Assembly: GCA_014281115.1 (NCBI GenBank)
Contig: JACONQ010000009.1
Coordinates: 2,836,387 to 2,900,386, forward strand
Direction: 5' to 3'
From: Laburnicola sp. R22_1
Lineage: Eukaryota; Ascomycota; Dothideomycetes; Pleosporales; Didymosphaeriaceae
DNA length: 64,000 bases
The translations under genes were made by a program, and so were the position numbers. Shown here in pieces: positions 24,136 to 35,800 of this stretch. Within the stretch, counting starts at the first letter, position 1, and each line of letters starts with the position of its first letter. Below the pieces are notes generated by a model that had not been told where the DNA came from, did no database searches, and saw nothing but the letters and a program-made list of their open reading frames with translations.

Positions 24136-25445
24136 ATGATGCTGCCGTCCCCAGCACCGCCGACAGGGAATCGATTTGCGACTGTCACCCCGACGGACCA
24201 CGGCGCCCCCATCTTCATCGCCGCCGTCCTCACCGTGGTCTTCACCTTCCTCGTCCTCTTCGTGCGCATCACCGTCGTGAAGTGGCACCGCTGGGACATC
24301 GACGACATCGTCCTCGTCTGCGCCAGCGTCAGTCCCCACCTTGCCCGCTATGTAGACGGGAGACTAGCTTGCGGACGCACTCACTAACCAGCATGAGACA
24401 GGCCATCGGAATTGGCCAGTGGATCGCCATCTTCATCGCCTATCACAATGGGCTGGGAAAGGCTATCGACACCGTCGGCCCTCGAGCCGTCCCGCACATG
24501 GCAAAGGTACCGAGTTAACCCTAAACATGCTTGTGGCTCATGTTCTCCAAGGCCTTCTTCGCGAGCCGGATCCTCCTTGTCGTCGCCCTCTGTCTCTCGA
24601 AAGGCTCGCTTCTCTTCACCATCCGAAGCATATTCACCGCCCATCTCGAGAAGCATTGGCTGACCAGCAATATCGACATCGCAGTCGTCTGCGCCTGGGG
24701 TGCAGCATCTGCTCTAGCCCTATCCGTCAACTGTTCACCTGAGTTCGTGGCATCAGGTCCGCAGAACGTCCATTGTCCTAATCATGTTCGCCGCACTCAC
24801 TAGAGAGGAATGCACAACCGCTCACTCCCATCAGGTATCCCGGCTTCGGGCCGTTTTCATCCTAGAGGCGATCCTCGAGTCAGTCATCGTGGTATTGCCG
24901 GCCGTGTTCCTCACCCACAACAACATGACATGGAGGCGAAAGCTCCTTGTCGTTGTCATCTTCTCTCTCCGCCTTCCGTGAGCTAGTTGACGACCCCCAC
25001 TCCTCCCTATCCCGCTAACTGGCTTTTCAGCACCGTCGCCTTCATCATCGCCTACCTCGTCACCTCGACGCGCTTCGTCACCAGCGGCAGCGCCGGCATG
25101 GGCATCGCCGATACAGCCATCTGGCAGCAGGTCCTCCTCGGCTACTCCCTGATGTCGGCCACCATCCCGATGCTGAACCAATTCTTGAAGGAGTTCACGA
25201 CCGGCGGCATGGGGTTCGGAACGGATACCTACAGCACTCCTACTGGCTCGGGCCAGAACAGTAAGCCGCAGCCTACCGCACTGCAGCTAGACGACTTGTC
25301 CAAGAAGTCGACCGCATCATGTCCACCCCCCAGCGCTGCCGCAGCGTTGAGGCGGTCGCGCTCGGCGTCCCACGTGTCCGAGGACATCGTGCCGGATTTC
25401 TCCTCAGTCGCATCTCAGAGCTCAAGGCAGCAGATGATTCGGTGA
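24136..25445 (+). CDS. Fungal rhodopsin-domain integral membrane protein (PTH11-like)
   Basis: Five exons: 24136-24327, 24402-24506, 24552-24785, 24835-24977, 25031-25445. Introns of 74, 45, 49 and 53 nt all obey GT-AG, and the exons give 362 residues with frame kept throughout. About seven membrane segments are visible. Landmarks of the fungal rhodopsin-domain family (PF20684 type) include the first segment followed by WHRWDIDDIVLVCA, the stretch SRILLVVALCLSKGSLLF, the NCSPEF...C pair of conserved cysteines, and WRRKLLVVVIFSLRLPTVAF. The tail (about 85 residues) is polar and Ser-rich, as expected of a cytosolic end. Relatives are plasma-membrane receptors or membrane proteins of unknown ligand. 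No CFEM domain is present. Two ATGs are adjacent at 24136 and 24139. Confidence 0.85.
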
Positions 25446-25754
25446 TGCGTTGGGGCCACGCGACACCCACGAAATGCGGAGTATGTATGGAGTACTAGTA
25501 CATGGTTAAATACTCGCTGGGGTGTGTAGAATGTATATATATTATAGGTGGTGCTAGTAATAGCCCAGATAATTAAGATTAAGGTCGCGTTTAACAATAG
25601 GATATAGTTACCTGTAAGCGGCCCTAGGGGGAGGTTAAGATAGTTGCACAACTATCTCACAACTATATTAAGCAAATAAATAATAACAATTTTAAATAAT
25701 CTTAAAATCTTAAATAATAATATTACTATAGGATTTTTAGTTTTTTGTAATTAC
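25446..25754. other. Right edge of the gene island
   Basis: Composition falls from GC-normal to AT-rich within about 100 bp (25500-25600). An inverted repeat with GATAGTTG...CAACTATC lies at 25639-25657. No gene seen. Confidence 0.6.
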
Positions 25755-26046
25755 TGTCAGATAGACAGTCACTGTGAAATCCAGTGGGTAGGTGTGTACG
25801 ATCATATGGCCCCTTACAGTGGTAATCAGTGTAAATCACAGTGATTTCACTATGAAATACACTGAGGAGGCTGGCGCACTACTGTTTTACACTGCCCCTG
25901 TACTATTCTAAATAGTACTAGTGCGGCTTAGTACTAGATAGTTACTTCTCGCGGTAGCCGAGCTTCTCCGACAGAACACACACAATCAATCAATCAACCC
26001 ACCACTTTTCCATCTCAACTCATCAAGAATACCCGTATATTTGACA
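25755..26046 (+). repeat. Solo LTR, family D (292 bp)
   Basis: Nearly identical to 11574-11865, same length, same TGTCAGATAGACAG start and TTTGACA end. A perfect target duplication ATTAC lies at 25750-25754 and 26047-26051. Unmutated inside AT-rich DNA. Confidence 0.95.
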
Positions 26047-26051
26047 ATTAC

Positions 26052-26560
26052 ATTTTTTACGCTCTTTTTAATTACTAATCCAAGGGCTCTACTTTTTTTA
26101 TTATGTTATTTAAGATAAAAGCCTTTATTATTCTACTTCTAGGTAGTTAATTTAATAACACATAGTATTTTTAAAATTATTTTAATAGTAATATATAATA
26201 GTAATATATTATGACAAAAATAGTATTAGATTTATTAATATAATATTATTACTATATACTAAAAGGTCTGCGATATTTCTCTTCTAGATAATCTTATTAT
26301 CTAAAATATAAATAGAATTAATAATAAGATAGCGTTTGAATAGAAATTATTTTAATAATAATACTATTTTAAGTATAATATTATTTTAGAACTAAGACTA
26401 TCCTAAATATAATATAATCTTCTATGTGTTATTAAATTAACTACTTAGAAAAAGAATAAAAAAGGCTTTTATTTTAAATAATATAATAAAAAGAGTAGAG
26501 TCCTCTACTTAGTAATTAAAAAGAGTGTTGAAAAGGTAATTTAAATTTTTCTAATAAATT
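26052..26560. repeat. Inverted-repeat element with about 100-bp arms
   Basis: 26075-26165 and 26420-26520 are imperfect inverted repeats of each other (shared core AATAAAGGCTTTTAT...GTAGAG...CTTAGTAATTAAA), separated by about 250 bp. The same arm occurs again at 27030-27120 (minus sense) and 10396-10490 (plus sense). A decayed non-autonomous DNA transposon is the simplest reading. Ends and target duplication could not be fixed. Confidence 0.55.
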
Positions 26561-27290
26561 CCATAATAGAAATTCCATAATAATATAATAGTTTATAGCT
26601 TTATTTTTATTAAATATATTTTTAGTACACCTGTAGCTTTTTTTATAGCATTATACTATAAACTAAAACGTCTATAATATTTTTCTTCTAGATAATAGTT
26701 TATTATTTATATTTTATTAAAATAAATACGTACTTTATAGCTAGCTATATTAATAGTAATTTTTATTTTTCTATATAGTAAAAGTAGAGAGTATATAGAA
26801 TAGGTATATAGAAGAATATATTATAGTAAAAATAACTTTTATATTAATTACTTATATCTAAAAGAAGTATAAATAAAAGAAAAAAGTTTTATAGTGTATA
26901 GACTATAGTGTATAAAATTTATACAATCTTTATATAATATTAATTATATAATAATATTAAAATCTTAATACTCTTAAACGCTTTTATCTATATAGTGTAT
27001 TTTTTATGAGCACCTTTTTATACTTTTTTAATTACTAAGTAGTAGGCTCTACTTTTATATTATATTATTTAGAATAAAAGCCTTTATTATTCTATCTCTA
27101 GATAGATAATTTAATAATATTTATAGTGTATAAATACTAATAACTTTTTATTTTAAAGTTATTATTAATAGTTCTCTCTTCTTTTATATAAACTAACTAC
27201 TTACTAATATTTCTCTATTTCTATTATTTTTTATCTATATATACTTTGCTTTTACTAGTCTACTTTAGTTTATAGAAAGATTTTATTAAG
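26561..27290. other. AT-rich RIP-decayed tract
   Basis: No recognisable gene. It holds the fourth copy of the inverted-repeat arm at 27030-27120. Confidence 0.65.
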
Positions 27291-28719
27291 TGTCTATATA
27301 CTATATAGGTGAGGATATCTAAAAGTGTTAAGATTTTAATATTATTATATAATAGTATTATATAGAGATTATAAAATATCTATACGTTATAGTCTATATA
27401 CTATAGAATCTTTTTTATTTATAACCCTTTTAGAGATAAGTAATTATTACTAACGTTAGTTTTATTATATTATTTTCTTTTTTATATAATTATTCTATTA
27501 TTACGTAATTTTAGACCGGCTATGTAACTAACTACTATGTTATATAATTAATAATTTCTTTAATAATATTTTTTACTATAATAATAATAATAATAATTAT
27601 AATAGTAACTAACCTAACTATTTTATTACTCTTTTATAATAAATCTTCTCTTATAACTAGTAAGCTATATACTATTTTCTAGAATTTTACTACTACCTAT
27701 TTTTTTATACTCTTTTTATTATCGCTTACTCTGACTCTTATTATACTATTACTATTACTTTTATTATTTTTATATACTTATAAAATCTTAACTACTACTA
27801 GAAGCTTCTTTTACTATAGCTGCACGTGCGCGCTAGCAATATATAAAAAAACTTTTTTAATAATTACTTACTACTATATTTTAGTCTATCCTCTAGTCTT
27901 GCTAATAGTATAATAGTAAGAAACTATTATTATTATATTAATATTACTATATTATTACTTAGGCCTTTATATAAAAAGATAGTCTCACACTAAAGAATTT
28001 AGAGTTATATAAAAATAGTATATAGCCTAAATAAATGATTAGTTATAATCTCTAGAATAGTTTAATTAATCTAGTCCTCTAGTAGGCCTGCCTTAACTAT
28101 ATCCTATAGTACGTATGCTAAATAGCTAATATTATCTAGCTAGTTATCTATACTAGTTTTAAATTCTCTAGCAGCTATCTAACTATAGGTATTAGATAAC
28201 TTAATCTTAGAATACTAAAAAGCTAACTTACTACACATATTAAAAAGTTAGATTTAAAAGACTTAGTATTGTATATATTAAAAAAAAAGAAGTTTTAAAT
28301 ATTATAAATATTATAAGAGGTAGACTTATATAATATATATATAGTAAACCACAGTTATAACTTTATATAGCTCTATTATAGCTTTCTAATAGTCTACTAG
28401 TTAAGAGCTAGTATATAACTTAGTTATACTAAATAGTAGACTATTTATTAATGGCTTTTAATAATACTATTATATAGAACACTAATAATAAAATTATTAT
28501 TATATATATATATTTTATTACTACTACTATATACTAGGTACTAGATTAGAGTACCTTATATTTTACTTTTCTCTATATATAGTGTAGACTTAATCTTAGT
28601 TAGAATTTTTATATAATAACGATCTTTAATATAATTATTCTATATACCTTTTCCACTTACTAGTATAGAAAATTAGAATTTAATATCTATATAGCTAGCT
28701 ATAAAGTATATATTTAATA
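27291..28719 (+). repeat. 5' LTR of older family A copy, interrupted
   Basis: 27291 to about 27510 follows the first two-thirds of the LTR at 10048, and about 28626-28719 follows the last third, ending at the same point (TTTAATA for TTCAACA). About 1.1 kb of unrelated AT-rich sequence sits between, flanked on both sides by a 15-bp ATATAATTATTCTAT-type sequence. The insert shows no recognisable gene; a target duplication of that length would suit a non-LTR element, but RIP convergence is an alternative. Confidence 0.65.
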
Positions 28720-28777
28720 CTAATTAGTAGTTAACTAACTTTTAACTATAAATTAGTAAAAGTAAAAATAAATTATA

Positions 28778-30641
28778 ATGTGGTTTACTAGTAAGTAACC
28801 CACACTAGTAAGCGAGCTACCTTTGCCAAGACCCTACTATTACTAACAATACTATTATAATACAACTACCTACTATGTCCTCTAAGCTATATAATAAAGC
28901 TTAATTACTTATTTCTATTAGAGCTATTAAACAAGACCCAAATCTTATAGAGCGAGCAGCAGTAGGGCTATATAACGTTAATTGCAGAATGCTTAATTAA
29001 AGACGCAATAGAACAACTACATAACGCGATAACCCACCTAAATTAAAGAATTTTACTCTCCTTAAGGAGCAGACGCTTATTAATTGTATAATCGAGCTAG
29101 ACACGCGTGGATTCCCTCCTACAAAGCTTATAATACGCATAATGGCTAATTTACTACGTTTATAGAGAGGAAAGCCACCTATTAGTATTAACTAGACAGA
29201 TAGGTTTATTAAGCGCAGACGTAAAGTTAAAACGCGTTAGTCTTAGTTATACAATAACTAGAGGGTATAATAGAAAGATTCTAAGGTTATAAACGCGTGG
29301 TTTAAGCTTATAGAGGGCATTAAAGTTAAGTATAGTATTACGGATAAGAACACCTACAACTTTAATAAATTAGGCTTTCTAATAGAAGTTATAGGGTCTT
29401 AGCTTATAGTTATAGTATTAGAGAGGCGTGCGAAATCTAAATTAATATAGCTAGGCGACTGCTAGTAGATTACAGTAATCTAGGGTATCTGCGCTACTAG
29501 ATAGGCAATCTCTCTCTTTATTATCTACGCCGATAAGCGTCACATCTCTACCTAGTACAAAGACGCGTTAATTCCTAGTGATTAGGTAATCGCTATTAGC
29601 GAGAATAGCTAGACAAACAACAAGCTTAGTATTGCGTGGTTAAAACACTTTAACGCGCATATAAAGGGACGCGCTAAAGGAACCTATTGGCTGCTAGTTA
29701 TTAACAGCTATAAGAGCTATAACTTAATTAAGTTTTAGAATTACTATAAGGAATATAAGATTATTACTCTCTATATGCCGCCATATTTATTACACCTGCT
29801 GTAGCTGTTAGATGTGGGCTATTTCTCCTTGCTAAAGAAGGTATATAGTGCTAAGATCTTAGGCTTAGCGTATTGGCTAATAACTCACATTACAAAGATC
29901 GAGTTTCTCCTAGCCTTTAAAACCGCGTTTTTGAAGGTTTTCTCTGCAGAGACAATTAAGGGTAGTTTTTATGATACTGGGCTAGTCTTATTAAATCCAG
30001 AGGAGGTGTTGCAGCACCTTAATATCTATATTCGTACACCTAGTCTGCCTATTAAAGAGCCTACCACCTAGGAGTCTAAAACACCAAGTAACCTACGCGA
30101 ATTTAAGGCGCAATTAACACTAGTTCGTAAGAGAATTAGAGATCACTTTTATTTATTACTAACTTTAACTATGCAGATGCTTAAGAAGCTTGAAAAAGGC
30201 GCTCTAAGTGCAATGCATAGTTAGGTACTAGTGTTAGATAAAATTGCAGGCCTTTGCAAGACAATTAAGAAGACTATAAGGCGAAAATCGCGTAAAAGAA
30301 GATATATCTAGTATTACGGATTACTTATAGTAGCAGAGGGATCTTAGCTAGCCACTCCTAAGAACGCTAGTAGATAGAAGAAGAGTAAATAGTTGTTAGG
30401 TACTAGTCGCGCTGTAATAGGGTCATTAACTTAATAGCATTATAACATCTATAGGTAATCTAAATATAATGTGTAAACCTGCCAGGGAGTTAAAGAGAAA
30501 GAATCTAAATTAGATGTATTGACTTAGTATATATTTTTAAGTAGTGTTGCGACGCAGTCTAATAATAAATAAAATGGTTTGGTGGGGTCTTAGTAAAGGT
30601 AGCGCGCTTACTAGTGTGGGTCACTCGCTAGTAAACCACGT
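28778..30641 (+). mobile_element. Fot1/pogo DNA transposon F1 (1864 bp)
   Basis: Terminal inverted repeats of about 57 bp (ACGTGGTTTACTAG... type; CCCACACTAGTAAGC inside) and a TA target duplication (28776-28777 and 30642-30643). Removing it restores the flanking Copia sequence as seen at 31960-31990, which proves the insertion. It encodes one DDE transposase, now broken. Confidence 0.93.
28875..30435 (+). pseudogene. Fot1/pogo DDE transposase, RIP-damaged
   Basis: One frame from ATG 28875. It has an N-terminal helix-turn-helix (YNKA...AIKQDPNLIERAAVGLYNV), then a CENP-B-like helix region near 29070-29240, then the DDE domain. The second catalytic block is at about 29690-29830 (LLVINSYKSYN, with Asp already changed to Asn, and ITLYMPPYLLHLL). 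The longest open part is 29814-30071. About ten or more in-frame stops disable it. Family assignment rests on the block resembling the LLxLDGHxSH and CMPxHSSHLLQPLD signatures of fungal pogo transposases. Confidence 0.85.
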
Positions 30642-31001
30642 TATAGGTTATTATTAATTATATAATTTATTTTATAAACTCTATTTTTATATATAAGAGA
30701 ATAGTAGACTAATAACTTTATAAAGTTAGTAAGTAGATATTACTACTATATAAAAAAGAAAGTAATTATAAAAAATATTATTAGCTATATAATTTAATTT
30801 ATTATATTCTATTCTTTATATAAAAAAAGATAGTAAATTAAATCTTTCTAAAGCTAGTAAGCAGATATTACTACTATATAAAGTAAAGAAAGTAATTATA
30901 TAAGATATATAAAACCTATTCTTATTTATAAAAATAGTAGATTAACTTTTTTATTAAGTTAGTAAGTAAATATTACTACTACTTTATAAAATAATACTAA
31001 T

Positions 31002-31624
31002 ATATCTAAATATACTAGACTATACAATTAGTATATTAAAAAAATAGAAATATTAGAGGAAATACTTAATAAAAGAATAAGACCTATTTATTAATAAAAT
31101 AAAATTAATATAGTAAATAATTTTCTTAGTTAGAAATATAAGTATATATAGCATATACTATTGCTAAGTATTATATATTATAATAAAAAAGAATAGCTTT
31201 TTTAGAGTTATTTTAAAAAGACTTTAAAGAATAGAAAAAACACTATTTTTTAGAGTTAGGCTATATATATAAGAAAGAGCTTATAATAGTCTTAAAAAAG
31301 AATATTAAGCTAAAAATAAATACTAGAGCTATAAATACTAGTAAACTATGTAAAGTAGCCTAAGGTAATATAAATATTATTTATATAATACTACTTTTAT
31401 TAGCTTACTTAATACCTTATATATAAATACTAAGACTAATTCTAAAAATACTAAAGCTAACTAAGATATTATATAAACCTAAATAAAGTAAGCCACCACT
31501 ACTATAGGTACTTATATAGCTATAGACCCCCATAGATATCTTAAATAAGCCTTTATATAAGTACTAAAAATAATCTTATTTATATAAATAACTAAATAAA
31601 TTACTACTCTTTATATATAGTATC
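31002..31624 (+). pseudogene. Gag fragment of older family A Copia copy
   Basis: Matches 32868-33490 of the younger copy almost base for base apart from transitions; the start codon is ATA where the younger copy has ATG. It is cut at 31624 by insertion of the younger element and continues at 39526. Confidence 0.8.
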
Positions 31625-31911
31625 TATCCGTATACTATATAGGCAAGGGCACCTAAGGGTGTTAAGGTTTTAATATTGTCGCATAATAGCATTATGTAGA
31701 AATTACGTAATGCCTATGCGCCGCGGCCTATACGCCACAGAATCTTCTTCTTTCTATTTGCACCCTCTCTAGAGATAAGTAATTAATACTAAGTTAGTTT
31801 TATTATATTATTTTCTTTCCTTGTATAATTATCCCGTACACTCTTTACACTTACTAATATAGAGTATTAGATATTAATATCTATATAGCTAGCTATAGAG
31901 CCTATTTAACA
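31625..31911 (+). repeat. 5' LTR of younger family A copy
   Basis: 287 bp, RIP-altered relative of the clean solo LTR at 10048; starts TATCCGTATAC (for TGTCCGTACAC) and ends TTTAACA. Confidence 0.93.
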
Positions 31912-32289
31912 CTAATTAGTAGTTAACCAACTCTTAACTATAAATTAGTAAGAGTAAAGATAGATTATATAAGTTGTTATTAGCTATATAATTTATTTTA
32001 TTATACCCTATCCTTTATACACAAAAGAATAGTAAATTAAACCTTTATAGAGTTAGTAAGTAACTATTACTACTATACTAAATAAAGGAAGCAATTGTAT
32101 AAGATATACAAAACCTATTCTTATCTATAGAAATAGTAAATTAACTCTTTTATTAAGTTCATAAGTAGATATCGCTACTATATAAGATTTAAAAAGAGAT
32201 AGTACACTAAGCACACTACTAGTAACTATATAAACACATAGTTAGATAATAATAAACTCTAATAAAGCGCGACCCTTTATATAACTAAC

Positions 32290-32767
32290 TGTTAATACGG
32301 AGTTACGTATCTTGTTCTAATCTGGGTTAGGGGAGGTGAGGTAGCTCGGGGTGGTCGTGCTAGAGGCTTTAGGAGGAATCGAGTAAGATGTCAACGGTCT
32401 CGTGTGAGGCTCTTCCAATTCTAAACAAGATAGAATAACTAGCACCAATCTATATAGGAGATAGTACTATAAGAGAATTGACTACAAAGATTTAAAACTA
32501 AGGAGATCCTCCTAATTTATATAGTCCCAATCTTCGTTAGACTATCCCTTCCTGCAGCTATCCTCCCTAACATCCCACAGAATATTGCCATCTTGGCGGG
32601 ATGGTTAGGATGGTCGTCCTCCAGCCCCTATACCTAATTGGGCCGTCTTGGCGGGATGTTGGTCACGTGACCTTGATGCCCCGCCGCTGACTCCATACTA
32701 AGTGGTTTCCTATACTTTAGCGTAACCTTCTGGCTTATGCTAAGTGCCTTCGTCTCTCTCGTTAACA
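32290..32767 (+). repeat. Solo LTR, 478 bp
   Basis: Starts TGTTAATACGG, ends CTCTCGTTAACA, flanked by a perfect 5-bp duplication CTAAC (32285-32289 and 32768-32772). GC-normal, containing CTTGGCGGGATG repeats at about 32594 and 32648. It inserted into the 5' untranslated part of the younger Copia element after the latter had arrived. No relative elsewhere in the window. Confidence 0.9.
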
Positions 32768-32867
32768 CTAACCTATTAAATAAACTAGTTATGTAATAAC
32801 TACCCCTATTACTGCTTTACACAAAGTCCCCACCTTTACCGCCTCTACCTTATAAGATAATACTAAT

Positions 32868-35800
32868 ATGCCTAAATATACTAGACTATATAATAAGTAT
32901 GCTAAAGAGATAGAAATATTAGAGGTAACACTATGCAAGGGAACAAGACCTAAGTACTAGAAGGATAAAATTAGCCTAGTAGATAATCCCTCTCTATTAG
33001 AAATACAATTATATGTAGTATATACTATTACTAATTATTGTGCGTTATAATAAAAAGGGACAGCTTTCTTAGAATTATTCTAGGAAGACTTTAAAGAATA
33101 GGAAGAGTACTATTTTTTAAAGTTAAACTATATGTTTAGAAGAGAGCTTATTGCAGTTCTAGAAGAAAAGGCCATTACACTAAAGATAAATACTAGAGCC
33201 ATAAGTATTAGCAAACTATACAAAGTAGCCTAAGGCAATATAGATATTACTTATATATTACTACTCTTACTAGCCCGCTTAACTCCTTATACGCAAATAC
33301 TAAGGCTAATCTTAAAGATACCTAAGCTAGTTAGGCTATTGCACAAACCTAAACAAAGTAAGCTACTATTACTATAGGCACCTATATAGCTATAGGTTTC
33401 TATAGACATCTTAAAAAACCTTTATATAAGTACTAAGGATAATCTTATTTATATAAACAACTAAATAACCTACTACTCTTTATATATAGTACCTAACTAC
33501 TATTCTACCTACCTACTTATAATTATTAAACACTATATAGAATAAAACTACTACTAGTTAAATATAAATTATAGACACTATACTAATTTATATAGACTAA
33601 GCCTATACTATAATTTAACCTATATAAACTTTCGCCTAAGCACAACCTATCTTCTTAGAGAATTCTAGCTAATAAGATAATTTAATTTTAAAAGGCATAG
33701 AATAAGGATAATAACTATACTAGAGCTCTATACAATATTTTAGTAGATAAGACTAGGATCTTTATAGATTTATATAGACGCCTAGAATCACTAAGAATTA
33801 ATACTTAGATATCTTTCTAGATATTCTTACTAGCTGTGCGACATAGTATTACCTCTATACTATTCGCTCTAGATAATTATAGAAGTGCTTATACAAAGCA
33901 CTTAATAGTTACTTTAACATTACTATTAACTATAACTAGTATTAGATAGACTAGACTATAATAACTTTCGCATAATACTAGCGCAACAACCCTAATAAGA
34001 GTCTACACAAAGTCCTAAAGATAATAATTAATAGGCTTATTCTTATATAGAGAGCATTAGGTGCAAACTTTACTAGAGAAATTCCTCTCTATACTACTAT
34101 TATATAAGCATACTATAGACACCTAGAACTAGAGTAGGCTATATTTACCTCTAAGCCTACCTATAAAGCTCTATTTACTGATCTCTATGCGTTAATCCAA
34201 GTTACAATTAATCGCTAATCTAATTAGTACCTATAAGAGATTAATATATACTACACTAATTGCAAATATAACTTTTCTACACAAAGAGAAAGATTACTAG
34301 TCCCTTATAGATAAGAATTTCGCGAATGTTTTGTACTATTATTATTACGATCCTAATTAAATAATATTTATATAAGACTAAAAAAGTGTTTTATGTGCTA
34401 TAAAAAAGGTTATTAGTCTTTTAACTATTTGCGTAATGTGCGTACCCGCGTAATAAGGTAGTATAGTACCTTTTATAAAGAGTATAATAATAAAACGCCT
34501 TTGTACAAAACTATTTAGTCCTATATTTAGGATATAGAAGGGTATAATATTAAGAAACCTACTTTATATAAAGAAGAGGAGTAGAGTAAAGATAATAAGA
34601 ATGGCAATAATTAAGTATTCTATCTAACTACTACTATCTATCTTTACTATATAACTAGCGAATATATTTATAAAATAGAGCTAGAGGAGTGTATAGAATA
34701 GTTTATTCTTAAAAATTAATACTATATAATATACTAAGGTAAACTATAGAATATAGGTGTAGTAAGACTTTTTACTATTAGTAAAGTATAGCTAAAGGCA
34801 TACGTATAAGAGAACCCCTATATAAAGATTAATTAGACACTTAGCAACACTAATATTAGCTTTAAAGGTTAGAACTAATAAGGATCTCTAGGAACTATAT
34901 AAATTATAAATTTAATAAGAATAGTTATTTACTATATTCTAGACACTCTAATACTATTTCTACTATTATTAGTAGATACAAATAAACTAAGTGTCTACTT
35001 TAATAATATTCTAGATATTATTATATAAAAGGACCGCATAACTATACCTATTATATATAAATGGGGACACCCTTTCTTTAATATTAGTAAGGAAGAAACT
35101 GTGTCTTTCTTTACTAAATAAGAACTCTATCGCCTTTATTAACAATTTAAACATTTTTATAAAGAAAGACTTTAGAAAATACTTGCTAATACTGGCTATA
35201 AAGTAGATGCTAACCTACTAAATAAAATTTAGAAGTTTTGCCACTACTATTAATTGTATAAATAAGTCTCACTTACTAATAATACTAGCTATAAAGTTAA
35301 TACTACTATACTAAACAAAATTTAAAAGTTTTACTACTACTACTAATTATATAAGTAAGCCCTATATTACTTTAAGTTTACTATTAAGAATAATACCTAC
35401 TTTAATTATAAAATTATTATTAATATTATATATATTAGAACTAAGAGCACACTATATATTATAAATATAGATATATTATTTTAAGCTATAATTTTATTAA
35501 AATTAATATTTATATAGAATATATAGGAAGCCCTCTATAAATACTAGATTAATATCTACTAAGGTCTACCTAACTATATTATATATAACCTAGGTATAAA
35601 CTTTATATTAGATAAGTTTAGAAACTACGCAAAGATTATTAGCGTAACCTATAGGCAGATGCCTATAAAAGCATATTAGATAATAGGGAAGGTTAAGCGT
35701 TTGTACATACCTCTTTATAGGACCTTTAATATTCTTAAGGCTAACTAGAAGATTATATAGATAAGGAGGACATCCTCTAAATAGTTGTTAAAGCTATTAA

